In this document: piece after piece, positions 51,898 to 60,928 of the stretch
How the letters are laid out: each line of letters starts with the position of its first letter
Position numbering within the stretch: position 1 is the stretch's first letter
Made by a program: the position numbers and the translations under genes
The notes under the pieces: model-generated
What the model saw: only the letters and a program-made list of their open reading frames with translations
What the model was told of the DNA's origin: nothing
The model's database searches: none
Assembly: GCF_001704275.1 (NCBI RefSeq)
Contig: NZ_CP011533.1
Coordinates: 4,588,001 to 4,652,000 of the forward strand
DNA length: 64,000 bases
DNA from: Streptomyces noursei ATCC 11455
Lineage (GTDB): Bacteria > Actinomycetota > Actinomycetes > Streptomycetales > Streptomycetaceae
Direction: 5' to 3'

Positions 51898-53388
51898 TCA
51901 CTTGTCGCCCGTGCGCTGTCCCAGGGTGACCTGGGTGGTGTGCTCCTTGCCGCCCCGCTTGAAGGTGAGGGTGACGCGGTCACCGGGCTTGTGCTGCCAG
52001 ATCTCGCTGATGAGGGTCGGGCCGCTGTCGATGATGGTGTCGTCGAGCTTGGTGATGGTGTCGCCGGGCTTCAGGCCCGCCTTGTCGGCGGGGCCGCCCG
52101 CGGTCACCGCCTCGCTGCCGTTGTTGCCGGTCTGGGCGATCGTCGCGCCGTCGCCGCTCTCCCGCATGCCGACCTGGACGCCTATCTGCGGATAGACCGG
52201 CTGACCCGTCTTGATCAGGTCCTGCGCCACCCGGTTCGCCTGGTCGATGGGGATCGCGAAGCCCAGGCCGATGCTGCCGGCCTGGCCGGAGTCGCCACCC
52301 ATCCCACCGCCGTTGCCGGCCGACTGGATCGCGGAGTTGATGCCGATGACGTTGCCGCCGGCGTCCAGCAGCGGACCGCCGGAGTTGCCGGGGTTTATCG
52401 ACGCGTCGGTCTGCAGGGCGCTCATGTACGAGGCGCTGCTGCCGCCGCCGTCGCTGGAGGCCACCGGGCGGTCCTTGGCGCTGATGATGCCGGTGGTGAC
52501 CGTGCCGGACAGGCCGAAGGGCGCGCCGATGGCGATCGTGGCGTCGCCGACCTGGACGTTGGCGGACTTGCCCAGCGGCAGCGGGTTGAGCGTGGCGCCG
52601 GCGGCGTTCTTGAGCTTGATCACGGCGACGTCGTAGCCCTGGGCGTGCCCGATGACCTCGGCGTCGTACTTCTTGCCGTTGGAGAACGTCGCGGTGAGCC
52701 GGCCGCCGTCGGCCGCGCTGGCGACCACGTGGTTGTTGGTGAGGATGTGGCCCTGCTTGTCGTAGACGAAGCCGGTGCCGGTGCCGCCGTCGCCGCTGGC
52801 GCCCTGCGCCTCGATGGTCACGACGCTGGGCAGCGCCCGCTGCGCTATCCCGGAGACGGAGGTGGGCTTGCGGTTGAGCGCCTCGGGGTCGCCGGAGGCG
52901 GAGACCGTCGTCGAGGAGCCGTCGTTGCGGCCCGCGGCCCAGTAGCCGATGCCGCCGCCGACGCCGCCCGCGACCAGCGCGGCGACCAGCACCGCGGCGA
53001 TCAGGCCGCCGTTGCGCTTCTGCGGGACCGGCTGGTGCCCGGGCACCGCCCACGGGTCACCGCCGCCGGGCGGGGGCGCGCCCCAGCCACCGGCCGGACC
53101 GTGCCCGGACGCGGCATACGGGGCGGAGGGGGTGGCGGGCGGAGCCGGGTGCGCGGCCGGGGTCGGGGGGAGCGGCTGCGTCCGGTCGTGGTCGGCCGGG
53201 CCGGGGGCGGCGTCGGCGGCCTGCGGGGCGTAGTCCGGCGGCGGGGGCGCCGTGGGAGGCGCGGCCGGCGCGGTCGGGGCGTCCTGAGACCGTTCGCCGG
53301 AGGCGGGCGCGGGAGCGCTGTCCGGCTGCGGTCCGGTCGGCGACTTGACCTCCGACGGGACGCCGGCTCCCTCGTTCTCGGTGCTCAC
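51898..53388 (-). CDS. Membrane-anchored HtrA/DegP-type serine protease with PDZ domain
   Basis: A 496-residue protein. Residues 1-125 are a Pro/Ala-rich cytoplasmic region, 128-150 a membrane segment, about 180-375 a trypsin-like domain with His220 (LTNNHV), Asp253 (YDVAVIKL) and Ser336 (GNSGGPLL), and about 395-490 a PDZ domain (AGGPADKAGLKPGDTITKLD). It should act outside the membrane in protein quality control under stress. The GTG at 53388 has GAGGAG upstream. Two tandem 25-base repeats lie 58 bases before it and may be regulatory. Confidence 0.92.
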   Translation of the reverse strand: MSTENEGAGVPSEVKSPTGPQPDSAPAPASGERSQDAPTAPAAPPTAPPPPDYAPQAADAAPGPADHDRTQPLPPTPAAHPAPPATPSAPYAASGHGPAGGWGAPPPGGGDPWAVPGHQPVPQKRNGGLIAAVLVAALVAGGVGGGIGYWAAGRNDGSSTTVSASGDPEALNRKPTSVSGIAQRALPSVVTIEAQGASGDGGTGTGFVYDKQGHILTNNHVVASAADGGRLTATFSNGKKYDAEVIGHAQGYDVAVIKLKNAAGATLNPLPLGKSANVQVGDATIAIGAPFGLSGTVTTGIISAKDRPVASSDGGGSSASYMSALQTDASINPGNSGGPLLDAGGNVIGINSAIQSAGNGGGMGGDSGQAGSIGLGFAIPIDQANRVAQDLIKTGQPVYPQIGVQVGMRESGDGATIAQTGNNGSEAVTAGGPADKAGLKPGDTITKLDDTIIDSGPTLISEIWQHKPGDRVTLTFKRGGKEHTTQVTLGQRTGDK

Positions 53389-53445
53389 AGCTCTCTCCTC
53401 AGTCGCGTGCTTCACGGCGGGTGCCGGCCCGGGAGACCGGACCCC

Positions 53446-53495
53446 GGTATTCCAGCATCCGGGATCCCGCGGTACTCCAGCATCCGCGATCCCGC
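53446..53495. repeat. Two tandem 25-base repeats upstream of the HtrA-type gene
   Basis: 53446-53470 and 53471-53495 are direct repeats with two differences; each contains the core CCAGCATCCG and ends GATCCCGC. They are 58 bases upstream of the protease start codon. Confidence 0.8.
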
Positions 53496-53800
53496 CGCTC
53501 CGGGCGAGTCCCGGCCGTCCCGGTGGTGGTCCCGCGGTGGTCCGGCGGCCCGCTCGGGGCCGGCCGCGCGGCTCGCCGCCCGGGCCCATCGTCCCCGCCC
53601 AGCATTCCCAAGCCTTCCGCACGGCCCGTCAGGGCACCGTAAGCCGAACCTGTGACTTATTCCCCACGTTGCAGGGCAGACGGCATTAAATGCACCATAT
53701 GCGGCGATTGGGTGACATAGCGCCGACGTGACAGACGGCCGCGCCAAGCCGTGGATCTTCTCGCGGGCGGGCCGGGGACGGCGGATGGGACGATGACGCG

Positions 53801-54694
53801 GTGACCCACCCACGCCCCGCCGAGGACGCCCGAGCAGGTCGGCCCGCCATCGCCGTCGTCGCCCACCGCGGCGCGTCCGAGGACGCGCCGGAGCACACCC
53901 TGGCCGCCTACCGGAAGGCGATCGAGGACGGTGCGGACGCCCTGGAGTGCGATGTCCGCCTGACCGCGGACGGACATCTGGTCTGTGTCCACGACCGGCG
54001 GGTGAACCGCACGTCCAACGGGCGCGGGGCGGTCTCGGCGCTGGAGCTGTCCGACCTCGCCGCGCTGGACTTCGGCTCCTGGAAGGACGTCCTGGAGGGA
54101 AGGGGCGTACTGGAGGACGTGGCGCGGGTCGACGGCCGGCCGGTGGACGCGGGCGAGGAACCGGACTGGCAGCAGGAGAACGCCGAGCGGACGTCCGTAC
54201 TGACCCTGGAGCGGCTGCTGGAGCTGGTCGCGGACGCGAACCGGCGGGTCGAGCTGGCCATCGAGACGAAGCATCCGACCCGCTGGGCCGGGCAGGTGGA
54301 GGAGCGGTTGGTCGAGCTGCTCGCCCGCTTCGGCCATACGAAACCGGCCACCCCCAACTGGACGCCGCCGGTCCGCGTCATGAGCTTCTCCGCGCGCTCC
54401 CTGCACCGCGTACGGGCCGCCGCACCGGACATCCCCGGCGTCTATCTGATGCAGTTCCTCACCCCCCGTCACCGTGACGGCCGGCTGCCGCCCGGTGTCC
54501 GCATCGCCGGCCCCGGCGTACGGATCCTCCGCGCGCACCCGGAGTACGTCGCCAGGGCACACCGGGCGGGCCACCAGGTCCATGTCTGGACGGTCAACGA
54601 AGAGGCCGACGTGGAGATGTGCCGCGACCTCGGCGTCGACGCAATCATCACGAACCGCCCCAAGCAGGTACGAAACCAACTCGGCCTTAGGTAA
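53801..54694 (+). CDS. Glycerophosphodiester phosphodiesterase
   Basis: A 297-residue TIM-barrel GDPD protein. Catalytic elements are AVVAHRGASEDAPEHTLAAY (first His-Arg), ALECDVRLTADGHLVCVHDR (Glu, Asp and second His), then LAIETKHPTRW and VHVWTVNEEADVEMCRDLGV. It hydrolyses glycerophosphodiesters to glycerol-3-phosphate and an alcohol. No signal peptide is visible, so it is probably cytoplasmic. The start is the GTG at 53801. Confidence 0.93.
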   Translation: MTHPRPAEDARAGRPAIAVVAHRGASEDAPEHTLAAYRKAIEDGADALECDVRLTADGHLVCVHDRRVNRTSNGRGAVSALELSDLAALDFGSWKDVLEGRGVLEDVARVDGRPVDAGEEPDWQQENAERTSVLTLERLLELVADANRRVELAIETKHPTRWAGQVEERLVELLARFGHTKPATPNWTPPVRVMSFSARSLHRVRAAAPDIPGVYLMQFLTPRHRDGRLPPGVRIAGPGVRILRAHPEYVARAHRAGHQVHVWTVNEEADVEMCRDLGVDAIITNRPKQVRNQLGLR

Positions 54695-54834
54695 GGCTCA
54701 TCACAGGGTGTGCACCGGCGCATTCGGCCCGTATGTGACGGTGTCGAGTGCGTCACTGCGTGCCGGTTGGCCGGTTTCCGGTCCAGTCCATTGGGGCATC
54801 CATCCCGTGGCGTGGGGCAAAGGAGGTCTCGGGG

Positions 54835-55572
54835 GTGGCGTTGGTGGTGGCACAAGAGGTGCCGACGTCGTCGATCATGGCCGTACCCCATGGTCCAGCG
54901 GGTGTCGGCATGGCCAGGCGGCGCATGCGAGAAGAGCTGTCGGCAAGGGGAGTTCAGGACAGCGTCGTCGATGACGCGATCCTGGTCCTGTCGGAACTAC
55001 TGAGCAATGCGTGTCGCCATGCGCGTCCGATATACGAGGACCGCTCGCCGGATTCCGTGTCGTCGGGCTCCCTGTCGTCGGATCCCGCGGCGGGCCGCGC
55101 GTCCGATGGTGCGTCAGGCGGGGCGCGGCAGTCCGTCTCCGGCGGCCCCTTCGCCGCCGTGCGCGCCTCCTGGCGCATCGACGGTCAGGGCCGACTGATC
55201 ATCGCGGTCACCGACGGCGGCGGCCCGACCCGCCCGATTCCGGCCACGCCGTCCGTCACCGCCCGCGGCGGCCGCGGGCTGGCCATCATCCGCTCGCTCG
55301 CCAAGGACTGGGGCGTCCGCGACACCGTGCCCGGCGAGGTGACGGTCTGGGCCGCACTCTCCCTTCAAGGCGCGTTCGCTACGCGCGTGGATCTGACGGC
55401 CGACCTGACGGCCGAGTTGGCGACCGACCGGACGCCCGAGCTGGCCGCCGGCCGTCCGCTCTCGCTGCGGAAGGGCCCGCGCACCGGCACCGTCCGCCCG
55501 GCCCGGACCGGCCGCGGCCCGGCCCGGGGCACGCCGGGCCTGGCCTTCGCGGAACTCGACGAGTTGCCGTAG
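54835..55572 (+). CDS. Anti-sigma-type ATP-binding regulator with C-terminal extension
   Basis: A 245-residue protein. The HATPase core shows the N box ILVLSELLSNACRHARP and the G box GGRGLAIIRSLAKDWGV; the region between holds a Ser/Gly-rich insert. A Pro/Arg-rich C-terminal tail of about 60 residues is not part of the fold. The GTG at 54835 has AAGGAGG at 54819-54825. It probably acts as a protein-binding switch like RsbW-type regulators. Confidence 0.85.
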   Translation: MALVVAQEVPTSSIMAVPHGPAGVGMARRRMREELSARGVQDSVVDDAILVLSELLSNACRHARPIYEDRSPDSVSSGSLSSDPAAGRASDGASGGARQSVSGGPFAAVRASWRIDGQGRLIIAVTDGGGPTRPIPATPSVTARGGRGLAIIRSLAKDWGVRDTVPGEVTVWAALSLQGAFATRVDLTADLTAELATDRTPELAAGRPLSLRKGPRTGTVRPARTGRGPARGTPGLAFAELDELP

Positions 55573-55722
55573 CGGAGGGAGCGGCCCCCCGCCCCCGCAC
55601 ACTCGCCCTGACGTACTCGCGACGCTTACGGCGCTGTTGGTGGCGCCCCGGGCACCGGTCTCCTTTAGGCTCGCGCCGGAACGCGTCCGTACGACCAGGA
55701 ACCACCAGGAGACACCGTCGCC

Positions 55723-56691
55723 ATGGCCAAGAAGCGCCGTCCCCAGCCCCGCGCCGCAGCAGTACAGATCAAGGACGGCGAGGTGCCGGTGGTCGGCGCC
55801 CGCGAGCCCTGTCCGTGTGGTTCCGGCCGCCGCTACAAGGCGTGCCACGGCCGGCAGGCCGCACACGCCGCCACCGAACTGGTGCGGCGCCCGTTCGAGG
55901 GGCTGCCCGGCGAGTGCGACTGGGTGGCGCTGCGCGAGCTGGTGCCCGCCGCCACCGCGCCGTTGACGCTCAAGGGCGGCCTGCCCGAGGGCGTCCCGTC
56001 GGTGACGCTGGCGACCGTGCTCCCGATGGCCTGGCCCGCGCTGCGCCGGGACAACGGCGCGGTGCTGCTCGGGCTGCAGAACGACACCGCGTCCGGCGAC
56101 ATCAGCCGGGACCTCGCCGACACCCTCCAGCGGGCGCTGGTGACCGAGCCCGGCCACCCGGTCGTCGCCGGGCGGGCCCCCGTCGACGGGCCGCGCCTAC
56201 AGGATCTGCTGGACCTGAACGCACCTTTTGAGCCGACCGTCCACACCGGCTTCGAGTTCTGGGTGGAGAACGCCGAGAACGCCACCGGCGAGGTCGCCGC
56301 CTCCCTGGAGCGGGCCAACGCCGCGGCCATCCCGACCGCCCGGATTCCCGGCCTGGAGGGCGCGTACTGGTGCGAGGCCCCGGAGAAGAACCACCTGCGC
56401 TGGGTCACCGCGCACCCCGAGGAGCAGCTGCTCGACGCGCTCGCCCGGCTGCACGCCGCCGGCACCTCCTCGTTGGTCGAAGGCACCCGGCTGGTGGGCT
56501 CGTTCCGGGCGCACGGCCTGATCGTCCCGGTGTGGGACCTGCCGTCCTCGATGGGCGCCGACGAGATCGCCGAGCCGGCCGCCGCCTTCCAGGAGCGGCT
56601 GGCCAAGGCGCTCGCCACGGACACCCCGCTGACCGCCGAGGAGCGCCGGGCCCGCGGCGGGCTCACCAACCGTCAGATCACCCTGAGCTGA
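55723..56691 (+). CDS. DUF5926 family protein with SEC-C zinc motif
   Basis: A 322-residue protein. A basic start (MAKKRRPQPRAAA) leads into the SEC-C motif REPCPCGSGRRYKACHG at residues 28-44, which binds zinc in SecA and related proteins. The rest is the actinobacterial DUF5926 region (VTLATVLPMAWPALRRDNGA, GFEFWVENAENATGEVAASL, LRWVTAHPEEQLLDALARLH). A preprotein-translocation link is suggested by the motif only. Start ATG 55723. Confidence 0.9.
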   Translation: MAKKRRPQPRAAAVQIKDGEVPVVGAREPCPCGSGRRYKACHGRQAAHAATELVRRPFEGLPGECDWVALRELVPAATAPLTLKGGLPEGVPSVTLATVLPMAWPALRRDNGAVLLGLQNDTASGDISRDLADTLQRALVTEPGHPVVAGRAPVDGPRLQDLLDLNAPFEPTVHTGFEFWVENAENATGEVAASLERANAAAIPTARIPGLEGAYWCEAPEKNHLRWVTAHPEEQLLDALARLHAAGTSSLVEGTRLVGSFRAHGLIVPVWDLPSSMGADEIAEPAAAFQERLAKALATDTPLTAEERRARGGLTNRQITLS

Positions 56692-56928
56692 CCGCCCGCC
56701 CGAATCGCCCGCAGACGTGACGCCCGTCACAAGATCCGCGGCAACTCCGGGTACGTGCCGATAAATACGCGTCCGGAATTCCACGATCGAATTTGCGAAC
56801 CGCCGATCTCTTGTTACGGTTCTAAGAGCCCGGTCGCTGGTGCATCCCCCGTCGCCAGCGACCGGGCGCTTCCATGTCCGGACGCGGTCCGTCCGACGTC
56901 GCCCCGCCGCCCCGTCGCAGCCGGGCCC

Positions 56929-57519
56929 TCATCTCCCCGAACTCCCGCCGCCCGGCGTCCAGTTGCCGCTGGAGCGCAGCAGCAGCCGCTCCCCCGCCGC
57001 GTCGGTGAACTCCGCCACCGCGCCGTACGGCAGCCGTGCCCCGCCCACCGTCGGGCCGTCCGGCGTCTCGCACTCGCCCGGCGCCCCGTCCGCCGGCACC
57101 GCGCACTCCGTCTGGACGCTCCGGCCGTCCGGGCGCAGCAACGTCAACGCGGCGCGCAGCGGGTCACCCGTGGAGTTCCGGAAGAAGGTGCGCGCCCAGG
57201 TGCGGCCGCCCTCGGTGAGCACACAGGTCTGGGCCGTGATCCCTTCCTGGGAGGTGAGTTCGGGGCCGCAGTGGGTGGCGCGGGGCGCGGGGGCGGCGGA
57301 GGCGGTGCGCCCGGCACCGGGGAGGAGCGGGAGGGCGAGGCCGGTGAGCGGGTCGGTGACCGTGCCGGCGGGTGCCCTCGGGGCATCGGGGGCGTCCGGC
57401 GCCCCCGGCGGGAGGAGGGAGTCCGCCGGGCCGGCCGTCGCGGCGGCCAGAGGAACGGCGAGGGCGAGCACGGCGGTGCCGGCGAGCCCGGTCAGGCGGA
57501 GAATCCGCGCACGCTGCAT
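56929..57519 (-). CDS. Secreted hypothetical protein
   Basis: A 196-residue protein starting MQRARILRLTGLAGTAVLAL with a signal peptide ending near residue 30. The mature part has a Pro/Asp-rich segment and then a beta-rich domain with two cysteine pairs (HCGPELTSQEGITAQTCVL and QTECAVPADGAPGECETP), suggesting disulfides outside the cell. The family is unknown to me. The ATG at 57519 is chosen; a GTG three codons earlier is possible. Confidence 0.75.
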   Translation of the reverse strand: MQRARILRLTGLAGTAVLALAVPLAAATAGPADSLLPPGAPDAPDAPRAPAGTVTDPLTGLALPLLPGAGRTASAAPAPRATHCGPELTSQEGITAQTCVLTEGGRTWARTFFRNSTGDPLRAALTLLRPDGRSVQTECAVPADGAPGECETPDGPTVGGARLPYGAVAEFTDAAGERLLLRSSGNWTPGGGSSGR

Positions 57520-57742
57520 GGGACCCACTTGCGAGAGTTACGAGGAATGCGGGAGGGGGGAGAAATGCCGGGGAAGCACCGTTCGCGGCCTGGCGGACGG
57601 TGTGCCGAACCTATCGGGCGCCGGGGGTGACACCGGGTGCCCGCGCACGCGATTCCTGTAGATATCGGGACAGCTCATACCCTTACGGGTGAACCGGATA
57701 TGCGCGCTTTCCGGCCACCCGTCGTCGTCCGCGAGCAGCGGC

Positions 57743-58453
57743 TCAGTAGGCGAGCCGGCTGCCGCCGTCGGGGGTGCTGGTGCTCGCCGTCACCAGCGCG
57801 TCGACGATCGTGGCCACCTTCGGCAGCCAGGGCGCGGCCCGACTGGTCGCCGGCGGGCGCTCCCAACGGACCTTGCCGGCGCCGGTCGGGGACGGCGGCA
57901 GGACGAGGTAGCCGCCCTCGCCGTGGAACCGCAGCGAGCTGGGCACCCAGTCCTGGGAGCTGAGCAGCTCGCCCAACTCCGGCAGCCCGTACGGCGATAC
58001 GAGCAGCGACCAGCGGGTCGGGGTGGCCACCACGGGGCCGGTGCGGACGCCGAAGTGGTCCAGCGCGGCCAGCGCGCGGGCGCCCGCGACGGCCGGCAGG
58101 CTCACCGCGCACGGCGCCCGGCCACCGGTCGCCAGGACGATCGGCGCGTCCGGACGGTTGGTCCACCACCAGCGGACCATACGGGCGTCGGTGGTCGCCG
58201 CCAGCAGTCCGGGGTCGAAGGGGTGGGCACCCGGCACCACGCAGTCGGCGTCGGGGCAGTTGCAGCGGCGGGGCGCCCGCTCGCCGAGGCCGAGCCGACC
58301 GCCGGCCGGCTGTCGGCCGGCTGGCCGCAGTCCGACGCCCGGGAGGACGGGCCACTGCCACTCGGTGGCGCAATGGAGCGCCGCACCGAGCAGCGCCGAC
58401 CTCCCGCTGCGCCGGAACAGGGGCTTGCGTCGCCTTCCGAGGATCTCGCGCAT
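57743..58453 (-). CDS. Primase/polymerase-like protein lacking the DxD motif
   Basis: A 236-residue protein whose layout follows the bifunctional primase/polymerase domain: LLGAALHCATEWQWPVLPGV, a CNCPDADCVVPGAHPFDP segment, RWWWTNRPDAPIVLATGG and FHGEGGYLVLPPSPTGAGKV. Where the active relative at 47438 has VGIDLDTKHG, this protein reads AVSLPAVAG, so the metal-binding aspartates are gone. It is probably not catalytic. The ATG at 58453 has AAGGAA upstream. Confidence 0.8.
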   Translation of the reverse strand: MREILGRRRKPLFRRSGRSALLGAALHCATEWQWPVLPGVGLRPAGRQPAGGRLGLGERAPRRCNCPDADCVVPGAHPFDPGLLAATTDARMVRWWWTNRPDAPIVLATGGRAPCAVSLPAVAGARALAALDHFGVRTGPVVATPTRWSLLVSPYGLPELGELLSSQDWVPSSLRFHGEGGYLVLPPSPTGAGKVRWERPPATSRAAPWLPKVATIVDALVTASTSTPDGGSRLAY

Positions 58454-58997
58454 GAGCGCTCGTTCCTTTCCGTTACACCGAGGGCTGGTCCGTCACGTCC
58501 TTCGCACTGCATGCCGATGCGCTGGGACATCGTTGGTGCATGCCGTTCGCAACTGCGGTTGTACTGCTCCGGGCTGGTGCGGGGTGGTGCTGCGGTCCGG
58601 TCGTGCAGTCGTGGCCGGCCTGGTGGTGCGACCCGGAGGTCCTTCGCGCTCGATCACCACACACGGCGCTCTGGTCACCGCGTGTACGAGGCAGCGCATC
58701 ACGCCGTACACCGGGCGTGGAACGTGGCGGAGGGTGGCGCGCGCATGGCGCTTGCGCTTCCGGTGGTGCCATCCCGCCACTGGGGAGTGCGTCGCGGTGG
58801 TCGCCGTATAGGACGCCGGTGCCGGCCGGAGAGTTCCGGTGCGGCCCCAACTACCCCCGCACCTATCCGAGTACGTACCCGCCACGGTGGATATGACGCG
58901 CTGCTGATCGCCGCCAGCAGACCTCAAATTGACGCCCGGGGGGCTGTTTTCAGGCCAATCTACAGACCTCGCTGACACCACAAACCCCAAGGGGACA
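58454..58997. other. Divergent intergenic region before the phosphatase gene
   Basis: About 540 bases between divergent genes. The AT-richer last part holds a TTGACG at 58930-58935 that could be a -35 element for the phosphatase gene, with only a weak -10 candidate. No gene is supported. Confidence 0.4.
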
Positions 58998-60725
58998 GTG
59001 CTGGACATCACATCACTGGTGCGTGTACATGTGGAGGCATTGATAGCGGAGCAGCATGACATGGGGGTTTGCGATGCTATTGAGGAAATTGAGCGGACAG
59101 CCGTACCGCACAACATCACTCAACAAAACGCCGCACTCCCTGCCACATCGCGGCCTGACCTGGGGATTTGCCGGGCGCGACGTGGGTTGTCGGCCATGAG
59201 CGCCCCGCACCTCCCGAAAGTGGCTGGAATCGAACCAGCGCTTCCCGCTCCCGCGCACACTACCGACCCGCGCGCGACACCCGCTTCCGCCGAATCCGCC
59301 TCCGAAACCACCGCTGACGACCCGTCCGGCGCCGCCGACCTCTCCACCGTGGACCGGATCGCCGCCGTCCAGGACCGGCTGGCCGGCTGGATCTCCGACC
59401 TCAGCACCCTGCACGACCTCACCGAACAGCTCGCCCGCACCCGCACCTTGGAGGACGCGCTCCGCGAACTGCTGCGGGCCGGCGCCTTCCTCGTCGGCGC
59501 CCGCCGCGGGCTGGTCGTCCTGGCGCCCCAGGACGGACTCGGCCCGGAGACCACCGTCGGCCTGGGCCTGGGCCACGCCGAGATCGGCCACATCGAGACC
59601 GTGCCGCGCCGCGCCCTGTCGTACGCACGGATACTGGACGGCCTCCCCGAGCCCGGCGCGGGCGACGACGCCGAGGCCCGTACCGAGATCGCCGAGCCGG
59701 ACATCCCCGGGGAGAAGGACCTCGACCCCCGCCTGCGCGAGGTCGCCGCCCGCCTCGGCTACGCCGCCAGTTACGCCGTACCGCTCACCGCCGGCCCGGT
59801 CGGCCGGCTCGGCGCCGCGGTCTGGCTCTACGACGAACCGGCCGAGCCCGGCGACCGCCGGCGCCACCTCGTCGGCCTCTACCGTGCGCACGCCGCCGAG
59901 CACCTCGCACGACTCCTCGAACTCCACCGCAGCCGGCAGGCCGCCCGCACCCTCCGCGAAGAACTGCTGCCCAGCCGGCTGCCGCGGATCCCCGGCGTCC
60001 GGCTCGCGGTGCGGCACGCCGCCGGGCCGCGCGGCGGCGGCGACTGGTACGACGCGCTGCCACTGCCGGACGGCGCGCTGGGCCTGGCCGTGGGCTCGGT
60101 CACCGGGGCCGGGCCGAGCGCGGTGGCCGCCATGGGACGGCTGCGGGCCTCGCTGCGCGCGTACGCCGTCATGGAGGGCGAGGACCCGGTCGCGGTCCTC
60201 TCCGACCTCGAACTGCTGATGCGGCTGACCGAGCCGGCCCGCAGCGCCACCGCGCTGTTCGCCTTCACCGAGCGGCCGTCGGGCGAGTCCGGCGGGCCCG
60301 GCGGGGCCGGCGGGGCCCCGATGCCGGCCGGGATCGGGGGGCCGGCGCCGCGCAAGATGATGCTGGCCGGCGCCGGCCACTGTCCGCCGCTGGTCCTCGG
60401 CGATCTGCGGGCGGAGTTCGTGGAGACCTCGCTCTCCGCGCCGCTGGGCATGCTGGCCTGCTGGGAGGCGCCCAGCGTGGAGATCGAACCGGCCTGCGGC
60501 GAGACCGTGCTCCTCTACAGCGACGGGCTGCTGCACCGCACCGGCGAGCCGATGGACCGGGCCTTCGCCCGTCTGCACTCCGCGGCGGCCGGCGTCCCCC
60601 GGGCCAGTCGGCACGACCCGGAGGCGGTGGTGGACCACATCGTGCGGGCCATGCTGCCGCAGGGCCTGGACGACCCCGCCTCCGAGGAGGACGTGGTCCT
60701 GCTCGCGGCGTACTTCGAGGAGTAG
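58998..60725 (+). CDS. SpoIIE-type PP2C phosphatase with GAF-like domain, altered metal site
   Basis: A 575-residue protein. It opens VLDITSLVRVHVEALIAEQH, DMGVCDAIEE, a start common to a Streptomyces phosphatase group. A GAF-like sensor spans about residues 130-320, then the SpoIIE domain: GGGDWYDALPL is intact, but the expected GDV-x-GHG reads VGSVTGAG, so a metal-binding Asp is Ser. Later parts (AGAGHCPPLVLGDL, LLYSDGLLHRTGEPM, EEDVVLLAAYFE) are kept. Activity may be reduced. The GTG at 58998 has AAGGGG just upstream; ATG 59196 is an alternative. Confidence 0.85.
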   Translation: MLDITSLVRVHVEALIAEQHDMGVCDAIEEIERTAVPHNITQQNAALPATSRPDLGICRARRGLSAMSAPHLPKVAGIEPALPAPAHTTDPRATPASAESASETTADDPSGAADLSTVDRIAAVQDRLAGWISDLSTLHDLTEQLARTRTLEDALRELLRAGAFLVGARRGLVVLAPQDGLGPETTVGLGLGHAEIGHIETVPRRALSYARILDGLPEPGAGDDAEARTEIAEPDIPGEKDLDPRLREVAARLGYAASYAVPLTAGPVGRLGAAVWLYDEPAEPGDRRRHLVGLYRAHAAEHLARLLELHRSRQAARTLREELLPSRLPRIPGVRLAVRHAAGPRGGGDWYDALPLPDGALGLAVGSVTGAGPSAVAAMGRLRASLRAYAVMEGEDPVAVLSDLELLMRLTEPARSATALFAFTERPSGESGGPGGAGGAPMPAGIGGPAPRKMMLAGAGHCPPLVLGDLRAEFVETSLSAPLGMLACWEAPSVEIEPACGETVLLYSDGLLHRTGEPMDRAFARLHSAAAGVPRASRHDPEAVVDHIVRAMLPQGLDDPASEEDVVLLAAYFEE

Positions 60726-60793
60726 CGGCATAGCACTTCGACGAACAGCGGCATAGCGGAGTAGCGCCTGTAACGGCGTAACCGCAGGTCACA

Positions 60794-60824
60794 GGGGGTG
60801 GGTGCGGCGGCACCCACCCCCTTT
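60794..60824 (+). terminator. Terminator after the phosphatase gene
   Basis: A perfect 12-bp stem (60794-60805, 60810-60821), GGCG loop and TTT tail. Confidence 0.9.
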
Positions 60825-60928
60825 CCCCGTGCTCCCGGACAGCTCGTGGCCACCGACCCCTGGACCGATTCCCGCTCGCACTTACGATGGAATGCGGTTC
60901 AGTCTGAAAAGCCTTAAAAGGAGGCATG

